A stretch of DNA of 64,000 nucleotides from Streptomyces sp. NBC_01314 (GCF_041435215.1 NZ_CP108394.1:9920001-9984000), one strand, 5' to 3'. Shown: positions 51,770 to 60,433, counted from the first letter of the stretch. Program-made: numbers and translations. The notes: generated by a model from the sequence alone, not told the origin.

Positions 51770-52636
51770 TCAGGCCGCCTGGTAGCTGAAGAACCCCTGT
51801 CCCGACTTACGGCCCAGCCGGCCCGACTCGACCATGCGGCGCAGCAGCGGGGGAGGCGCGTACAGCGGTTCGCGGTACTCCTCGTACAGCGCCTCGCCTA
51901 TCGCCGCCACGGTGTCGAGACCGATGAGGTCGGCGAGGCGCAGCGGGCCCATGGGGTGGGCGCAGCCGGCGGTCATCCCTGTGTCGATGTCCTCGGCCGT
52001 CGCCGTGCCGGAGCTGACCATCCGTACTGCTGCCAACAGGTAGGGAACCAGGAGGGAGTTCACCACGAAGCCGGCGCGGTCCTGCGTGACGATGGTCTTC
52101 TTGCCCAGGGTCTCGTCGGCGAAGGCACGCACGCGCAGTTCCGTGGCCTTCGAGGTGTGCAGCGAGGGGATCACCTCGACCAGCGGCATGACAGGGACTG
52201 GGTTGAAGAAGTGCAGGCCGACCACCGACTCGGGTCGGCCGGTCGCGGCCGCGAGCCGGGCGATGGGGATCGAGGAGGTGTTGCTGGCCAGCACGGCGGT
52301 CGGATCGGTGACCACCTCGTCCAGCTGCCGGAACAGAGCCGTCTTGGCCTCCTCGTCCTCCACGGCCGCCTCGATCACCAGGTCCGAGCCGGACAGGCGG
52401 GAGAGATCGCCGGTGACTGATACCCCGGCCAGCGCGTGGGCGCGGGCCTCCGAGGTGATGGCGCCGCGCTTCTCGGCCTTGAGCAGGGAGTCCGCCACGC
52501 CGGCCAGACCGGCGCGTGCCCTGTCCTCCGTCACGTCGCACAAGGTGACGCGCAGGCCGGCCCGGGCGCAGGCCTCGGTGATGCCCCGGCCCATCTGCCC
52601 GGCGCCGACGACGCCCACGTGCCTGATCGATGTCAT
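51770..52636 (-). CDS. 3-Hydroxybutyryl-CoA dehydrogenase
   Basis: The 288-residue protein has the NAD-binding GAGQMGRGI (11-19), the catalytic histidine in GLHFFNPVPVMPLVEVI and the C-terminal dimer domain (DRAGFVVNSLLVPYL). It oxidises 3-hydroxybutyryl-CoA to acetoacetyl-CoA, the step after crotonyl-CoA hydration. It thus extends the glutaryl-CoA route, though no enoyl-CoA hydratase is adjacent. Its upstream region carries the second copy of the 24-bp element. Confidence 0.92.
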   Translation of the reverse strand: MTSIRHVGVVGAGQMGRGITEACARAGLRVTLCDVTEDRARAGLAGVADSLLKAEKRGAITSEARAHALAGVSVTGDLSRLSGSDLVIEAAVEDEEAKTALFRQLDEVVTDPTAVLASNTSSIPIARLAAATGRPESVVGLHFFNPVPVMPLVEVIPSLHTSKATELRVRAFADETLGKKTIVTQDRAGFVVNSLLVPYLLAAVRMVSSGTATAEDIDTGMTAGCAHPMGPLRLADLIGLDTVAAIGEALYEEYREPLYAPPPLLRRMVESGRLGRKSGQGFFSYQAA

Positions 52637-52760
52637 GCGTTCCTCCGTCTGTCCTTCTCCGTCCGGCGACAGCCGACGGAAACGCTGCCACGCTCTGTGG
52701 TGCAATGTTGAGCCTAGGCCGGTCGCACCCCATCTGACCTGCTCAGACGGTGCGTTTCCC

Positions 52761-52784
52761 GCGTACAAAGATGCGTCGGTTCGT
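52761..52784. promoter_or_regulatory. 24-bp shared element, copy 2
   Basis: It matches 46671-46694 at 21 of 24 positions with the core ACAAAGATGCGTC. It lies 125 bases upstream of the minus-strand dehydrogenase gene. Relative to that gene it is inverted compared with copy 1, so it would have to act as an orientation-independent operator. Confidence 0.6.
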
Positions 52785-52916
52785 TGCCGCCCACGGTGCG
52801 GCGAGGAAGCCACGCCGACAAGATCAGGGGTGGGCGAGAGTGGTCCGAGGCATCCAGCACAGGCCGCGGATCGTGAACCTCGCCCTTTGCCGACCGCCGG
52901 CCGGGACACCGCGGCT

Positions 52917-53825
52917 TCAGCCGGAGGCGACCGTGGCGGCAGCCGCCTCCCGCAGACGGCGGATCACGCCGCGCACGGCGGGCGAGGTCTCGCCCTTGCG
53001 GTAGGCACCGACCAGTCGAGTGGTCAGCGGTACGTCCGCCAGCGGGCGGTAGGCCACCCCAGGGATCTGCACGCGGCGCAGCGAATCGGGGACCAGGGCC
53101 ACCGCGAGACCGCCTCCCACCAGTGTCAGAGCCGCGATGAAGTCCCGCACCGGGGGAGCGCACCGCGGGCTGAATCCGCCCCGTTCCGCCACCTCCAGGA
53201 TCTGGTCCCGGCAGCCGTACTCCTCGTCGAAGTGCGGGGCGACGAACTGTTCGTCGCGCAGCTTCGCCGCCGGTACCGCCTCGTACGCCGCCAGCGGTGC
53301 GTCGGCCGGCAGCGCCAGGACGACATCCTCGGTGAGCAGACAGGTGGCCGTGACCTCGGGCGGATACTCCGGCCTCCAGCGCAGGAACCCGACGTCGATG
53401 TCCCCGCAGGCCAACGCCTCCAGCTGCGCCGGTGTCTCCAACTCACGTACCTGCAGGGTGAGTTGCGTGCCTGGAGCCGCGCAGCGGGTGAGGACGTCGG
53501 TCAGCACTCCGGAGAACGCGGCCGAGGCGACGTACGCGATCTGGGCGTGCCCCAGCTCCCCGCGACCGGCACGTCGGCCCACGGCCTCGGCCCGCGCGAC
53601 CTGGGCGAGGGTCAGCCGCGCCTCTTCGAGGAACAGCTGCCCGGCGCTGGTCAGCGCCGGGCGGGTGCGTCGTCCGCGGTCGATCAGGCGGACGCCCAGG
53701 TGCGTCTCCAGCGCCCTGATCTGGGCGCTGAGTGCCGAGGGAGCGAGATGCAAGCGGTCCGACGCCCGCGCGAAATGCAGTTCCTCCGCGACGGTGACGA
53801 ACGATTCCAGCCAGCGCAGTTCCAC
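52917..53825 (-). CDS. LysR-family transcriptional regulator
   Basis: The 302-residue regulator starts at GTG 53825 behind GGAGG. It has the N-terminal winged helix (LRWLESFVTVAEELHFARASDRLHLAPSALSAQIRALE, 3-40) and a periplasmic-binding-like effector domain. It lies between the acyl-CoA module and the extradiol cluster, on the same strand as the dehydrogenase gene at 53957-55063. It is the only regulator close enough to serve the two 24-bp elements, but this is unproven. Confidence 0.9.
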   Translation of the reverse strand: MELRWLESFVTVAEELHFARASDRLHLAPSALSAQIRALETHLGVRLIDRGRRTRPALTSAGQLFLEEARLTLAQVARAEAVGRRAGRGELGHAQIAYVASAAFSGVLTDVLTRCAAPGTQLTLQVRELETPAQLEALACGDIDVGFLRWRPEYPPEVTATCLLTEDVVLALPADAPLAAYEAVPAAKLRDEQFVAPHFDEEYGCRDQILEVAERGGFSPRCAPPVRDFIAALTLVGGGLAVALVPDSLRRVQIPGVAYRPLADVPLTTRLVGAYRKGETSPAVRGVIRRLREAAAATVASG

Positions 53826-53956
53826 CGGCTCCTCCGTCCTGCTGGGCTTGTTCCGGGGCGAGCACCGGCCGAGCGTACTGCCGGTGGGGCTGGACACCCC
53901 GCGGCGGCGTCAGGGCAGAACAGGACCGCCGCGGGGCGAGTACGGTGCGCCGTGGT

Positions 53957-55063
53957 TCAGGGGATGACGACGTAGTTGCTGAATCCGCCGTCGCGGTCCT
54001 CCAGACCCGAGATCGCCTCGTTGACCCTGGCCAGGGGGAAGGGCTTGGCCTGCAGGTAGGACAGGTCCAGGGCGCCTGTGGCCACCATGGCGGCGAGTTC
54101 CTGCCCCTGCGCGGTGCTGAACCAGTTGGAGCCGATCAGCTGGACCTGCTCGTCCATGAGCCACTTCACGTCCACGGGCAGCCGGTCGGCCACACCGCCG
54201 ACGTTGACCACCTTGCCGCCCCTGCGGACACCCTGCATGGAGTCGAGCATCGTCTCCACCGGAGCCTTGGCGCCCAGCGCGCTGATCACGTAGTCCGCGC
54301 CCTCGCCGCCGGTGCGGGACTTCGCCCACTCACCGGTGGAGCCGTCACCCAGCCGGAAGACCTCGACCCGCTCCGGGTCCAGTTCCTTGACACGCTTGAG
54401 GAGTTCCTCGTTGCGACCGGTCCCGAGGACCCGGGCGGCACCGGACGCCAGAGCGAGCACGGTGGACGCGACACCGAGGGTGCCCGTGACCCCGTCGACG
54501 AGGGCGACCTGACCGGGGCCGGCGGCGGCGTTCTTGAGGGCGCCGTAGGACGTGCCGATGTAGCCCAGCTTGCCGGCCTGCTCGAACGTCATGTTGTCCG
54601 GGAGGTTGACGATCGAGTGCTGCGGGGCGGTCATGTACTCTGCGAAGCCGCCGTAGGGGTAGAGGTCGAAGATCCGCTGGCCGTCACGTGAGGTGCTGAA
54701 GTAGCCGTTCAGCGTGAAGTAGCGGCACCGGCTCAGTTCACCGCCCCGGCAGACCTGGCAACTTCCGCAGGAACGCAGGGGGTTGACGTACACCCGGTCA
54801 CCCGGCCTGGTGTGCAGCACGGCCTCACCGACCGCTTCGACCACGCCTGCGGCGTCCAGGCCGAAGATGGCGGGGAACTTCGGCAACGGCTGGTGCGGGA
54901 ACCAGGTGGGCCAGTTGTTGATCACGTTGGCCATGTTCGGCACGATCCCGCACGCCTTCACCCGTACCAGTACGTCGGTCGGGCGCGGCGTGGGCACGTC
55001 GATCGTGTCCACCGACATCGGCTCACCGAGCGCGTGCAGTCGTGCAGCGAGCATTTTCGCCAT
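53957..55063 (-). CDS. Medium-chain dehydrogenase with structural zinc but altered catalytic zinc site
   Basis: The 368-residue protein has the four structural-zinc cysteines in CGSCQVCRGGELSRC and the Rossmann region LVDGVTGTLGVASTVLAL. The catalytic-zinc histidine motif GHE of alcohol dehydrogenases is replaced by FGLDAAGVVEAVG, as in quinone-oxidoreductase-type members. It is therefore a hybrid in motif terms. It starts after AAGGAG, 62 bases from the CMD-family gene, and is probably the last gene of the dioxygenase operon. Substrate unknown. Confidence 0.82.
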   Translation of the reverse strand: MAKMLAARLHALGEPMSVDTIDVPTPRPTDVLVRVKACGIVPNMANVINNWPTWFPHQPLPKFPAIFGLDAAGVVEAVGEAVLHTRPGDRVYVNPLRSCGSCQVCRGGELSRCRYFTLNGYFSTSRDGQRIFDLYPYGGFAEYMTAPQHSIVNLPDNMTFEQAGKLGYIGTSYGALKNAAAGPGQVALVDGVTGTLGVASTVLALASGAARVLGTGRNEELLKRVKELDPERVEVFRLGDGSTGEWAKSRTGGEGADYVISALGAKAPVETMLDSMQGVRRGGKVVNVGGVADRLPVDVKWLMDEQVQLIGSNWFSTAQGQELAAMVATGALDLSYLQAKPFPLARVNEAISGLEDRDGGFSNYVVIP

Positions 55064-55125
55064 GGAAATACTCCTTGGAACTGCTCCGTCCCGGGGCGGC
55101 CGGGGGCGGAGACATCAAGAATTCC

Positions 55126-55677
55126 CTACGAATGGGGAAAAGGGTTCGGGTAGTTGTCCTCAAGGTCGATGCCGAGCAGTCCCATGATGCGGACGCCGGA
55201 GTTGTACCAGGCGATGGACAGCGACAGTTCGACCATCTGTTTGTCCGTCAGGTGGTCGGCGGCGGCACGCCAGGTGTCCTCCGAGACGTCGACCTGGAGT
55301 GTGGACTCCTTGGCGAGGCGCATCACCGCCTTCTCCGTGTCGTCGAACAGACCGGACGACTCGAAGTCGGCCACCGTCGCGAGCTGTTCCTCGGTGAGCC
55401 CGGCCTTGAGTCCGTGCGACTGGTGATGCGCGACCTCGTACGCCGACCCGGTCGCGTATCCCACGGTCAGGATGGCCAGCTCCCGCAGCCTGGGGCTGAG
55501 GTCGGCGGCCCGCAGCGAGTTGGCGTAGGTCAGGAAGGCGTCCAGCTGGGTGGGCGCGTGGGTCAGGGCGAGGAAGATGTTCGCCGTCGGTACCTTGCGT
55601 TCGGTTTCCAGCCGGTCGTACAGGGGCTTCCGCGACTCGTCGGCGTCCTCGCGGCGCAGATAGGGCACTCGTGCCAT
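55126..55677 (-). CDS. Carboxymuconolactone decarboxylase-family protein
   Basis: The 183-residue helical protein matches the CMD/AhpD-like fold (LSPRLRELAILTVGYATGSAYEVAHHQSHG). It lacks the CxxC pair of the peroxidase AhpD, so a decarboxylase or other lyase role fits better. Such proteins recur in aromatic catabolic clusters. It is 25 bases behind the extradiol-dioxygenase-like gene. Confidence 0.85.
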   Translation of the reverse strand: MARVPYLRREDADESRKPLYDRLETERKVPTANIFLALTHAPTQLDAFLTYANSLRAADLSPRLRELAILTVGYATGSAYEVAHHQSHGLKAGLTEEQLATVADFESSGLFDDTEKAVMRLAKESTLQVDVSEDTWRAAADHLTDKQMVELSLSIAWYNSGVRIMGLLGIDLEDNYPNPFPHS

Positions 55678-55702
55678 GGTGTCTCCTCGGGGGACGGAAT
55701 GA

Positions 55703-56713
55703 TCAGCGGGTGGACTGGGACTGTTCGAGCAGGAACCGCTCCAGCGACATGGGCTTCGGCGGCTCGGCCGGCGGAATCTGCTCGACCCCCACGAAGGGCG
55801 ACGCCTCGAAGTACCACTTCTCCAGCGCGGGGAGGCCCCAGCGGGCGTTGGTGCTCAGCGATCCCGCGTCCCAGCGCACCGGCTCGATCTCGGTGTCGAT
55901 CGTCTGGTAATGGCTGTTGAAGACCTCCACCCGGTGCCCGTCGGGGTCACGGAGGTAGGCGAACAGCATCCCGCCCGGCCCGTGACGCCCGGGGCCCCGC
56001 TCCACACCCTCGCCGTAGCCGTGGATGCCCGCGAAGTCGCAGGCGGTGAAGATGTCGTGGCTCTCGGAGACGGTGTACGCGAAGTGGTGCAGGGCGGGGC
56101 CGGTGTTCTCGACGATCGCCAGGTCCAGGCAGGTGCCCTTCCTGTACATGAACGCGCCCAGCAGCTTGTCGCCGTGCGCCAGGTACTCGGAGTTGCGGAA
56201 GCCGAGTTCGCCGTAGAACGCGCACAGCTCATAGGTGTCGGGCGCGAAGGTCTGGAAGTGATCGAGCCGCTGCGCGTGCGCGCCCTTGTGGAGCTGGAAG
56301 TCGATGTGCAGCCTCGGCCGGGTCTCCATGTGCGCGCAGAGTTCGAGCGGCGTGCCGATGGGGTCGCTGACGTGCAGGGTGCGGCCCTGGTACGGGACGT
56401 CGACCCACTCGGCGGGCAGCCCCCGCCCACGGAACCAGTCGTACGCGATGTCGAGGTCCTCGTCGAAGAAGACCCGGAAACCGATCCTCCCGCAGGAGCC
56501 CGCGCCCTCTTCGTCCAGCTCCAGAACGAGGCTGTGGTGGCAGGCTTCCGACAGCCCGCGGAGGTAGCAGGTGCGCTCGTCCTCGTCACTGACGACGAGC
56601 CCCAGCACGTTCACGTAGAAGTTCCGGCTCTCGGCCAGATCGGCCACGGTGAGCCGGACATGGCTGGAGCGGGTGATGTTGAAACTCGGGCGCAGATTGA
56701 CGGGTGGCAGCAT
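55703..56713 (-). CDS. Extradiol ring-cleavage dioxygenase-like protein with changed catalytic residue
   Basis: The 336-residue VOC-fold protein resembles homoprotocatechuate 2,3-dioxygenase from Brevibacterium along its length. The iron ligands are present: H152 (RLDHF), H209/H210 (LHHF) and E263 (HRVEVF), and Y253 is kept. The acid-base histidine (H200 there) is L196 here (GTCLDLAI), N157 is Q154 and W192 is F188. It therefore binds iron but may act on another substrate or with different chemistry. It starts after GGAGA and is first in a three-gene operon. Confidence 0.82.
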   Translation of the reverse strand: MLPPVNLRPSFNITRSSHVRLTVADLAESRNFYVNVLGLVVSDEDERTCYLRGLSEACHHSLVLELDEEGAGSCGRIGFRVFFDEDLDIAYDWFRGRGLPAEWVDVPYQGRTLHVSDPIGTPLELCAHMETRPRLHIDFQLHKGAHAQRLDHFQTFAPDTYELCAFYGELGFRNSEYLAHGDKLLGAFMYRKGTCLDLAIVENTGPALHHFAYTVSESHDIFTACDFAGIHGYGEGVERGPGRHGPGGMLFAYLRDPDGHRVEVFNSHYQTIDTEIEPVRWDAGSLSTNARWGLPALEKWYFEASPFVGVEQIPPAEPPKPMSLERFLLEQSQSTR

Positions 56714-56763
56714 GCTGGTCTCCGTGCTCGGATCGGCTCTGGATTTCGCTGACTTTAATACTC

Positions 56764-56794
56764 AGGCCCTTTTTCGCCTTGACTGTAAGGGCCT
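56764..56794 (-). terminator. Stem-loop after the enolase-like gene
   Basis: AGGCCCTT and AAGGGCCT form an 8-bp stem with a 15-base loop just past the minus-strand stop, separating this gene from the dioxygenase operon. Confidence 0.55.
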
Positions 56795-56799
56795 CGGAT

Positions 56800-58110
56800 T
56801 TATGGCTTGGCCGTGAAGGCTCCGGCTCCGGCGAATGTGAAGGCGGACCACCCGCTGAATTCCGCGGATTCACCGAGGGACTCCTCGATGCGCAGAACCT
56901 CATTCCACTTGGCCATGCGCTCGGAGCGGGTGAACGAGCCCACCTTCAGCTGCCCGGCGTCCCAGCCGACGCTCAGATGGGCGATGGTGACGTCCTCGGT
57001 CTCGCCGGAACGCGCCGAGACGATCGTGCCGAAGCCGGCTTCCTTTCCGGCCCGCAGTGCCTGGAACGCCTCCGTGACAGTCCCGGCCTGGTTCGGTTTG
57101 ACGAGGACGGCGTTCACCGCGCCGCCGCTCGCCGCGGCCTCCACGCGCTTGGCGTTCGTGACCAGGTAGTCGTCGCCGATCACCTGGCAGCGCCGGCCGT
57201 AGCGCCGGGTGAACTCCAGCATGCCGTCATGGTCGTCCTCGCCCACCGGGTCCTCGACGGACAGGATCGGGTACTGCTCGATCCAGTCGCCGAGCATGTC
57301 GATCAGGGCTTCGGTGTCGAGCGTGCGGTCGTCCAGGGCGAGCGTGTACCGTCCGCCGCTGCCGAACTGCGACGCCGCGACGTCCAGCGAGATCCCCACC
57401 TCGGTCGAGGGAGCGAAGCCCGCGGTCACGATGGCGCGGGTCAGCATCTCCAGAGCCTCCTCGTTGGAGTCGAAGGCGGGCCAGAAGCCGCCCTCGTCGG
57501 CCACGCCCTGGGCCTTCCTCGCGGCACGCATCAGGCTTCCGGCCGCCCGGTAGATCTCCGCGGTCCAGTCCAGGGCCTCGGAGAAGCTCGCTGCCGCCGG
57601 GCACATCACCATGAAGTCCTGCACGTCGACCCGGCGGTCCGCGTGGGCGCCGCCGCCGAAGATCTGGATCTCCGGCAGCGGGATACGGACAGGGCGTTCG
57701 CCCGCCAGGTGCTTCCACAGTGGTACGCCCGCCGAAGCGGCGGCGGCGTGCAGGACGGCCATGGAGGTGGCCACGAGCGCGTTGCCGCCGAGACGGCCGC
57801 GGTCCGGGGTTCCGTCGAGGTCCACCAGAAGCCGGTCGACGGCTTCCTGGTCACTCGCGTCACGGCCGGCGAGGGTGGGCGCGATCTCGTCGTTCACCGA
57901 GCCCACCGCGTGCTGGACGTCGAGTCCGCCGAAGCGGCTGCCGCCGTCGCGCAGGTCGAGCGCCTCGCCCTGGCCCGTCGAAGCCCCCGCCGGCGCGATG
58001 GCCAGCCCGACCGCGCCGTCCGCGAGGTGCACCTCGACCTCGACGGTCGGCCGACCGCGTGAATCCCACACTCTGCGGCCGTGGAGCTTGGCGATCCGCG
58101 CGTCTGTCAT
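56800..58110 (-). CDS. Enolase-family paralogue with altered active site
   Basis: The 436-residue protein has full enolase length and most catalytic residues: H156 (GGGAHAD), E206 (ADEGGF), metal ligands D243, E286, D313, and K338 (LVKPNQ) and K389. Two conserved positions differ. SHRSGE is SARSGE (A366 for the phosphate-contacting His), and IQEFM is VQDFM (D165 for Glu). A housekeeping enolase should also lie elsewhere in the genome. Its gene is behind a LacI-type operator in a catabolic cluster, so it probably dehydrates or tautomerises another 2-hydroxyacid-like intermediate. Confidence 0.85.
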   Translation of the reverse strand: MTDARIAKLHGRRVWDSRGRPTVEVEVHLADGAVGLAIAPAGASTGQGEALDLRDGGSRFGGLDVQHAVGSVNDEIAPTLAGRDASDQEAVDRLLVDLDGTPDRGRLGGNALVATSMAVLHAAAASAGVPLWKHLAGERPVRIPLPEIQIFGGGAHADRRVDVQDFMVMCPAAASFSEALDWTAEIYRAAGSLMRAARKAQGVADEGGFWPAFDSNEEALEMLTRAIVTAGFAPSTEVGISLDVAASQFGSGGRYTLALDDRTLDTEALIDMLGDWIEQYPILSVEDPVGEDDHDGMLEFTRRYGRRCQVIGDDYLVTNAKRVEAAASGGAVNAVLVKPNQAGTVTEAFQALRAGKEAGFGTIVSARSGETEDVTIAHLSVGWDAGQLKVGSFTRSERMAKWNEVLRIEESLGESAEFSGWSAFTFAGAGAFTAKP

Positions 58111-58336
58111 GGCGGTGCAACCTTTCGGAGTTCGGACGATCGGGGTGATGGCCGGGATGCCCGTGCCTGGCATCGGGGGCGGGGCGTCCGCACGGCCGAA
58201 GGCGTACGGAGGTCGTCACGGACGAACGAGCGCGGGCGGAGCCCGAGGGGGCGTCACCAGGATCGATACGAGAGCGCCGCGAGCGAGCGAAGGGGCGTAC
58301 CACTCGCTTCGTCGCCGTGCTGACGCTTCATCGCTG

Positions 58337-58350
58337 TGCTAACGATAGCG
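58337..58350. promoter_or_regulatory. LacI-type operator 1
   Basis: TGCTAACGATAGCG, member of a five-site family, lies upstream of the enolase-like gene. Confidence 0.75.
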
Positions 58351-58451
58351 CAATCGTGCGAACTGTCCATGGCGATGTCAAGGGGCAGGTTGCCCTTCGG
58401 TCCTTGTCGGTCTGCCGGGTGACTCTGCCCTTTGGCTCGCACTGGAGTGAA

Positions 58452-58465
58452 TGCTATCGTTCGCA
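58452..58465. promoter_or_regulatory. LacI-type operator 2
   Basis: TGCTATCGTTCGCA lies 117 bases upstream of the FMN-reductase start. Confidence 0.75.
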
Positions 58466-58581
58466 CGATCCTGCTCCGGCAAGGACTCCGGCGGGCCCGC
58501 GCGCTTCCTGGACGGACGGACAGCACAGGAGGGGGCGGGCCCGCCGGGCCGGATCGCGGCCGAAAGGAAAGTGAGCCCGAT

Positions 58582-59175
58582 ATGGCAACCGAGCCCTCTG
58601 TGGCGCCGATGACACTCACCACTGTGGTGGCCAGCACGCGTCCCGGGCGGGTGGGAAGGTCCGTCGCGGACTGGTTCACCACCCGGGCCGCGGAGTGCGA
58701 CCAGTTCGAGTCGCACACCGTCGACCTGCGGGAACTCGCCCTTCCCTTCTTCGACGAGCCGCATCCGCCCGCCCTGCGGCAGTACACGAAGAGCCACACC
58801 CGCCAGTGGAGCCGGATCGTCGAGGTGTCGGACGCGTTCGTCTTCGTCACCCCCGAGTACAACGGCGGCTTCCCCGCCCCTTTGAAGAACGCGTGGGACT
58901 ACCTCGTCGTGGAGTGGCAGCACAAGCCGGCCGCGTTCGTCAGCTACGGAGGCGTCTCGGCGGGCACCCGGGCGGTGCAGATGGGCAAGCAGGTCGTGGC
59001 GAACCTCAGGATGCTGCCGATCGGCCCGACCGTGAGCATCCCGTTCGTCAACGAACTCGTCGAGGACGGCGCTTTCCGGCCCGGCAAGATCCACGAGGCC
59101 GCGGCCGAGCAGGTGCTCGACGAACTCGTGCGTACCGCCCGCGTCATGCGCCGACTGCGCGGCGGAACGTACTGA
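58582..59175 (+). CDS. NAD(P)H-dependent FMN reductase
   Basis: The 197-residue flavodoxin-like protein has the FMN phosphate loop VASTRPGRVGRSVADW (about 15-30) and the family motif TPEYNGGFPAPLKNAWDYL (about 91-109). It reduces FMN or a quinone with NAD(P)H and might supply a flavin monooxygenase or keep a quinol reduced for ring cleavage. The ATG lies 11 bases after GGAAAG. A terminator follows. It has a regulon operator in its promoter. Confidence 0.87.
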   Translation: MATEPSVAPMTLTTVVASTRPGRVGRSVADWFTTRAAECDQFESHTVDLRELALPFFDEPHPPALRQYTKSHTRQWSRIVEVSDAFVFVTPEYNGGFPAPLKNAWDYLVVEWQHKPAAFVSYGGVSAGTRAVQMGKQVVANLRMLPIGPTVSIPFVNELVEDGAFRPGKIHEAAAEQVLDELVRTARVMRRLRGGTY

Positions 59176-59209
59176 ACCGACACCACCACCGCCGGATTCG
59201 GCGGGGCTC

Positions 59210-59253
59210 ACGCGGCAGGCGCCCGAAAGCGTGTGTTCCGGCGCCTGCCGCGT
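59210..59253. terminator. 14-bp stem terminator between convergent genes
   Basis: ACGCGGCAGGCGCC and GGCGCCTGCCGCGT pair perfectly around a 16-base loop between the FMN-reductase and lacI genes. Confidence 0.8.
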
Positions 59254-59282
59254 ATACGTATGCGGGTGCGGGTGCCCCTGGT

Positions 59283-60314
59283 TCAGCGGGACCTGGACGA
59301 AGTCTTTCCGCCGGGCGATGCCGTGCTGCCGCGCAGGATCAGTGATCCGGGGGAGATCGATGTGTACGGGCCGTCGTTGCCCGGCTTGGTCTTGAGGCGA
59401 CGCATCAGCCACAGCGCGCAGCCCGTGGCCATCTCCTGGATGGGCAGGCCGATCGTGGTGAGTCCGGGACCCCACCAGGAAAACCCCGGCTCGTCTCCGA
59501 ACCCGATCACGGAGAGTTCCCCGGGCACCTTCACGCCCTGCTCGGACAGTTCTTCCAGGACCCCCCGGGTGAGCTGGATCGATCCCAGCACGAGGGCGGT
59601 GGGCGCGTCCGGGTCCTTCAGCAGCCGGCGCATCGCCTGGCGGCCGTGGTCCACGGACGACGGCGGTCCCAGCTCCGTGCGGCCGGCGTCGTCCGGCAGG
59701 CCGCCTTCGCGCAGGGCGCTGCGGAAGCCGCGCAGACGTTCCGCGCCTGTGGGAAGTTCCTCGGGGCCGCCCAGGTATGCGATACGCGTGTGGGCCTGGG
59801 CCACCAGGTGAGCCGTGGCCTGGCGCAGCGCCTCGTGGTCGTCCACGCCGAACCACTGGGAGCCGAGCGAGGGGTGGCGGCGCAGCAGCTGCAGGTGCGG
59901 CACCGTGCGCAGGAGCTTGACGGAGTCGTTGTGCGGGCGTGCGGTGGGCACGATGATGACGCCTGCCACCCGGGTCGCGGACAGCTCCCGCAGATGGCGC
60001 AGCTCCACCATCCGGTCGTCGTCGGTCTCCGCGAGCATCAGCTGGAAGCCCTCGGCCTCCATGTTCTTGGACAGCTCGTGCGCGATGGTCGAGTAGAAGC
60101 TGTTGCGGATGTCCGGGATCACCAGCGCGACGACGTTGCTGGAGGCTCCGCGCATCATCCGGGCCGCGCGGTTGCCGACGTATCCCATCTCGGAAGCGGT
60201 CCGGCGGACCCTGAACTTGGTCTCCTCGCTGATGCGGGGATCGTCGGCGAGAGCACGGCCGACCGTCGAGACGGAGACGCCGAGGCGTTCGGCGATGTCT
60301 TTGGTCGTGATCAC
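59283..60314 (-). CDS. LacI-family repressor of the catabolic cluster
   Basis: The 343-residue regulator has the LacI helix-turn-helix TTKDIAERLGVSVSTVGRAL (3-22), the hinge helix region with RMMRGASSNVVALVIPDI, and a sugar-binding-like effector domain. It is divergent from the FAH-family gene; operators 3 and 4 lie between them, so it controls itself. Three more copies lie at the other divergent promoters of the cluster. The effector need not be a sugar: LacI proteins also serve aromatic and organic-acid pathways. Confidence 0.93.
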   Translation of the reverse strand: MITTKDIAERLGVSVSTVGRALADDPRISEETKFRVRRTASEMGYVGNRAARMMRGASSNVVALVIPDIRNSFYSTIAHELSKNMEAEGFQLMLAETDDDRMVELRHLRELSATRVAGVIIVPTARPHNDSVKLLRTVPHLQLLRRHPSLGSQWFGVDDHEALRQATAHLVAQAHTRIAYLGGPEELPTGAERLRGFRSALREGGLPDDAGRTELGPPSSVDHGRQAMRRLLKDPDAPTALVLGSIQLTRGVLEELSEQGVKVPGELSVIGFGDEPGFSWWGPGLTTIGLPIQEMATGCALWLMRRLKTKPGNDGPYTSISPGSLILRGSTASPGGKTSSRSR

Positions 60315-60362
60315 GTAAAGAGCCCCCTCGGTCTGGCTGATCCCGTGTCGTCACTTTCCGTG

Positions 60363-60376
60363 TGCCAACGATAGCG
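60363..60376. promoter_or_regulatory. LacI-type operator 3
   Basis: TGCCAACGATAGCG lies 49 bases upstream of the lacI start; likely autoregulatory. Confidence 0.75.
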
Positions 60377-60433
60377 CTTGTGTTGCGCTCCGCAGTCAGG
60401 GGGAAGGGGTCGCGAGATCGATCATTCCTTGCG

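Larger units (their letters stand above)
58111..58581. other. Divergent promoter region with two LacI operators
   Basis: No gene is seen in these 471 bases between the enolase-like and FMN-reductase genes. The region holds the operators at 58337-58350 and 58452-58465, one serving each direction. Confidence 0.6.
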
